Origin: Mesorhizobium sp. 131-2-1
GTDB lineage: Bacteria > Pseudomonadota > Alphaproteobacteria > Rhizobiales > Rhizobiaceae
Direction of reading: 5' to 3'
DNA: 64,000 bases
Assembly: GCF_016756535.1 (NCBI RefSeq)
Contig: NZ_AP023247.1
Location: 930,001-994,000 of the forward strand
Part shown: positions 62,485 through 64,000 of the stretch, piece after piece
Layout of the letters: every line of letters starts with the position of its first letter
How positions within the stretch are numbered: the first letter of the stretch is position 1
Position numbers and translations under genes: made by a program
Notes under the pieces: generated by a model
The model's input: only the letters and a program-made list of their open reading frames with translations
Database searches by the model: none
Told to the model about the DNA's origin: nothing

Positions 62485-62919
62485 ATGTCCGCACTCTACA
62501 CCACCCAGGCTCGCGTCACCGGCGGCCGCGCCGGCCACGCCGAAACCATCGATGGATTGCTCAAGGTCGATCTGGCGATGCCGAAAGAGCTGGGCGGGCA
62601 GGGTGGCGCCACCAATCCGGAGCAGCTTTTCGCCGCCGGCTACGCCGCCTGCTTCGAAAGCGCGATCCGCTTCGTCGCACGCAAGCAGAAGCTGCCGCTC
62701 GAGGACGCCGCGGTGACCGCCACCGTCAGCCTCCATCCCAACGACCAGGGCGGGTTCCGGCTCGGTGTGTCGCTGGCGGCGGAAACGAAAGGCCTTGATC
62801 AGGCAACCTCGGAGGCGCTTGTATCGGAAGCGCACAAGATCTGCCCCTATTCCAACGCCATCAGGGGCAATATCGAGGTGGCGCTTTCGACCGAGGCGCT
62901 TGCGGCAAAGGCAGCATGA
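62485..62919 (+). CDS. ohr: Organic hydroperoxide resistance protein
   Basis: 144-residue thiol peroxidase that reduces organic hydroperoxides with lipoylated or dithiol partners. The reactive pair is C56 in YAACFESAIRF and C120 in HKICPYSNAIRGN. Start ATG at 62485 follows CAGGAGA. Overlaps ohrR by four bases (ATGA), so the two are co-expressed and controlled by the palindrome upstream. Confidence 0.95.
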   Translation: MSALYTTQARVTGGRAGHAETIDGLLKVDLAMPKELGGQGGATNPEQLFAAGYAACFESAIRFVARKQKLPLEDAAVTATVSLHPNDQGGFRLGVSLAAETKGLDQATSEALVSEAHKICPYSNAIRGNIEVALSTEALAAKAA

Positions 62920-63410
62920 CGACCAAGACGACGATCAGATCCGGAGAAACCCCGGCGGCTTCCGCCGGGGTGGCAAGGCTCGACCAGCAGCTTTGCTTCG
63001 CGCTCTATTCGGCGAGCGGGCTGATGACCAAGCTCTACCGGCCGCTGCTCGATCCGCTCGGCCTCACCTATCCGCAATATCTGGCGATGCTGGTGCTGTG
63101 GGAGCGCGCGCCGAGCACGGTGGGCGCGCTCGGCGAGGCGCTGGGCCTGGATTCGGCGACGCTGACGCCGCTGCTCAAGCGGCTGGAGGCGGGCGGCCTG
63201 GTCAGCCGTCGGCGCGATGCCGCCGACGAGCGCCGGGTGTTGGTCGAGCCGACCGCCAAAGGCCAGGCCCTGCGCGAGAAGGCGGCCGGGGTGCCTTCCG
63301 CGCTCGCCTGCCAGGTGCCGCTCGAGGCCGGCGAGCTGCGATCCCTGCACGGCGTGCTCACCCGCTTTGTCGCCGAGATGCGCAAGGCGAGCTCGGAGGC
63401 GGCGGAATAG
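62916..63410 (+). CDS. ohrR: Peroxide-sensing MarR-family repressor OhrR
   Basis: 164-residue winged-helix regulator. The sensing cysteine is C27 in LDQQLCFALYSAS, and a second cysteine C132 (SALACQVPL) is placed as in the two-Cys type OhrR. The wing and recognition helix are GALGEALGLDSATLTPLLKRLEAGGLVSRRRDAADERRV. It overlaps ohr and probably represses it through the operator at 62442-62466. Confidence 0.93.
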   Translation: MTTKTTIRSGETPAASAGVARLDQQLCFALYSASGLMTKLYRPLLDPLGLTYPQYLAMLVLWERAPSTVGALGEALGLDSATLTPLLKRLEAGGLVSRRRDAADERRVLVEPTAKGQALREKAAGVPSALACQVPLEAGELRSLHGVLTRFVAEMRKASSEAAE

Positions 63411-63586
63411 TCGCCCCACCCCGATACATTCCAAAACCGCGTCGTCAAGAGCACGGGATTCCGCTTTGGCGCCCATCCGCGCAGCGGATCGGCTTGCAAG
63501 GCGCTTGCGGAAAGCTAAAGTCGGCGCCGGATTTTCCTGCAAGCCCCGCACATTCGTGGGGCGTTTCAAGTTTCTGGGAGCGTGTC

Positions 63587-64000
63587 ATGACCAAATCGAA
63601 ACTGCTGCTGGCAGCCCTGCTGGCCTGCCTTCTCGCGCCTGTCGCCGCATTGGCCGACACGCTGCCCGACCTCGCCGGCAAGAAGGTGGTGGTGGTGACG
63701 GAGAATGCCTATCCGCCGCTGCAGTTCATCGATTCCAAGACCGGCAAGCAGATCGGCTGGGAATATGACGCGATGGACGAGATCGCCAAGCGGCTGAACT
63801 TCAAGGTCGAGTACCAGAACACCTCCTGGGACGCGATGATCCAGGCGGTTTCCGACAACCAGTACAACATCGGCATGACCGGCATCACCATCAAGGACGA
63901 CCGCAAGGAGAAGGTCGATTTCTCCGACCCCTATATGCGCTCGGAGCAGTTCATGCTGGTGCGCGGCGACGAAAGCCGCTTCACGGATGCCAAGAGCTTC
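63587..64000 (+). CDS. Amino-acid ABC transporter substrate-binding protein (partial)
   Basis: First 138 residues of a periplasmic solute-binding protein of family 3. Signal peptide (MTKSKLLLAALLACLLAPVAALA) is followed by KKVVVVTENAYPPLQFIDSKTGKQIGWEYDAMDEIAKRL and YNIGMTGITIKDDRKEKVDFSDPYM, the SBP_bac_3 signature for polar amino acids. The right edge of the window cuts it. Permease and ATPase genes are expected just beyond. Confidence 0.92.
   Translation, partial: MTKSKLLLAALLACLLAPVAALADTLPDLAGKKVVVVTENAYPPLQFIDSKTGKQIGWEYDAMDEIAKRLNFKVEYQNTSWDAMIQAVSDNQYNIGMTGITIKDDRKEKVDFSDPYMRSEQFMLVRGDESRFTDAKSF

Overview
The window looks like a chromosomal segment of an alphaproteobacterium of the order Rhizobiales, most likely Mesorhizobium or a close relative. 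This is inferred from the GC-rich coding sequence, the Brucella-type Omp19 lipoprotein, the gene groups dapF-mtaB-ftsY-yciB, mdh-sucCDAB-lpd and rimM-trmD-rplS, and several families of short palindromic intergenic repeats typical of these genomes. No species can be fixed from the sequence alone.

Layout. 1-16.2 kb is mostly housekeeping: a partial flavin amine oxidase, a lytic transglycosylase, two paralogous small Cys-motif proteins, argG, a LysE exporter, rlmN, an IalB-like protein, a pterin dehydratase, a low-molecular-weight phosphatase, thpR, a tesA-like esterase divergent from a ybbA-ybbP-like ABC exporter, and a BI-1 (YbhL) family protein behind a candidate ybhL RNA. 16.2-22.2 kb is accessory DNA. 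Two identical 830-bp IS5-family (IS427-type) insertion sequences sit in the two arms of an inverted dispersed repeat. The second copy is split by a 3,746-bp IS1595-family transposon with 24-bp terminal inverted repeats, an 8-bp target duplication and six passenger genes, none with a known job. 22.2-32 kb holds a DUF1223 protein, a truncated ceramidase, acnA, a cytochrome c maturation cluster (ccmA, ccmB, ccmD, ccmG) with no ccmC, an IS110 remnant and a lactonase-type enzyme, with many dispersed repeats.

32-43.7 kb carries two flavin- or PLP-type oxidoreductase genes, yciB, ftsY (whose acidic linker contains two in-frame copies of a ~129-bp palindromic repeat), mtaB, dapF, a metallo-beta-lactamase-fold hydrolase, omp19 and zapE. 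43.9-56.5 kb is the TCA-cycle block mdh, sucC, sucD, sucA, sucB, lpd. It covers malate to oxaloacetate, succinyl-CoA synthetase and the whole 2-oxoglutarate dehydrogenase complex. sucC and sucD are separated by three unrelated genes, and a frameshifted DUF4241 gene, a small secreted protein and an SDR gene lie between sucB and lpd. 56.5-64 kb has a TraB/GumN protein, xerC, rimM-trmD-rplS, a TauE/SafE transporter, an ohr-ohrR peroxide-response pair behind a clear operator, and the start of an amino-acid ABC binding protein.

The most unusual points are the nested mobile-element structure with its uncharacterised cargo, the transposase whose stop codon is supplied by the target site, the repeats inside ftsY, the split sucC/sucD pair and the missing ccmC. 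No tRNA, rRNA or CRISPR array was recognised.
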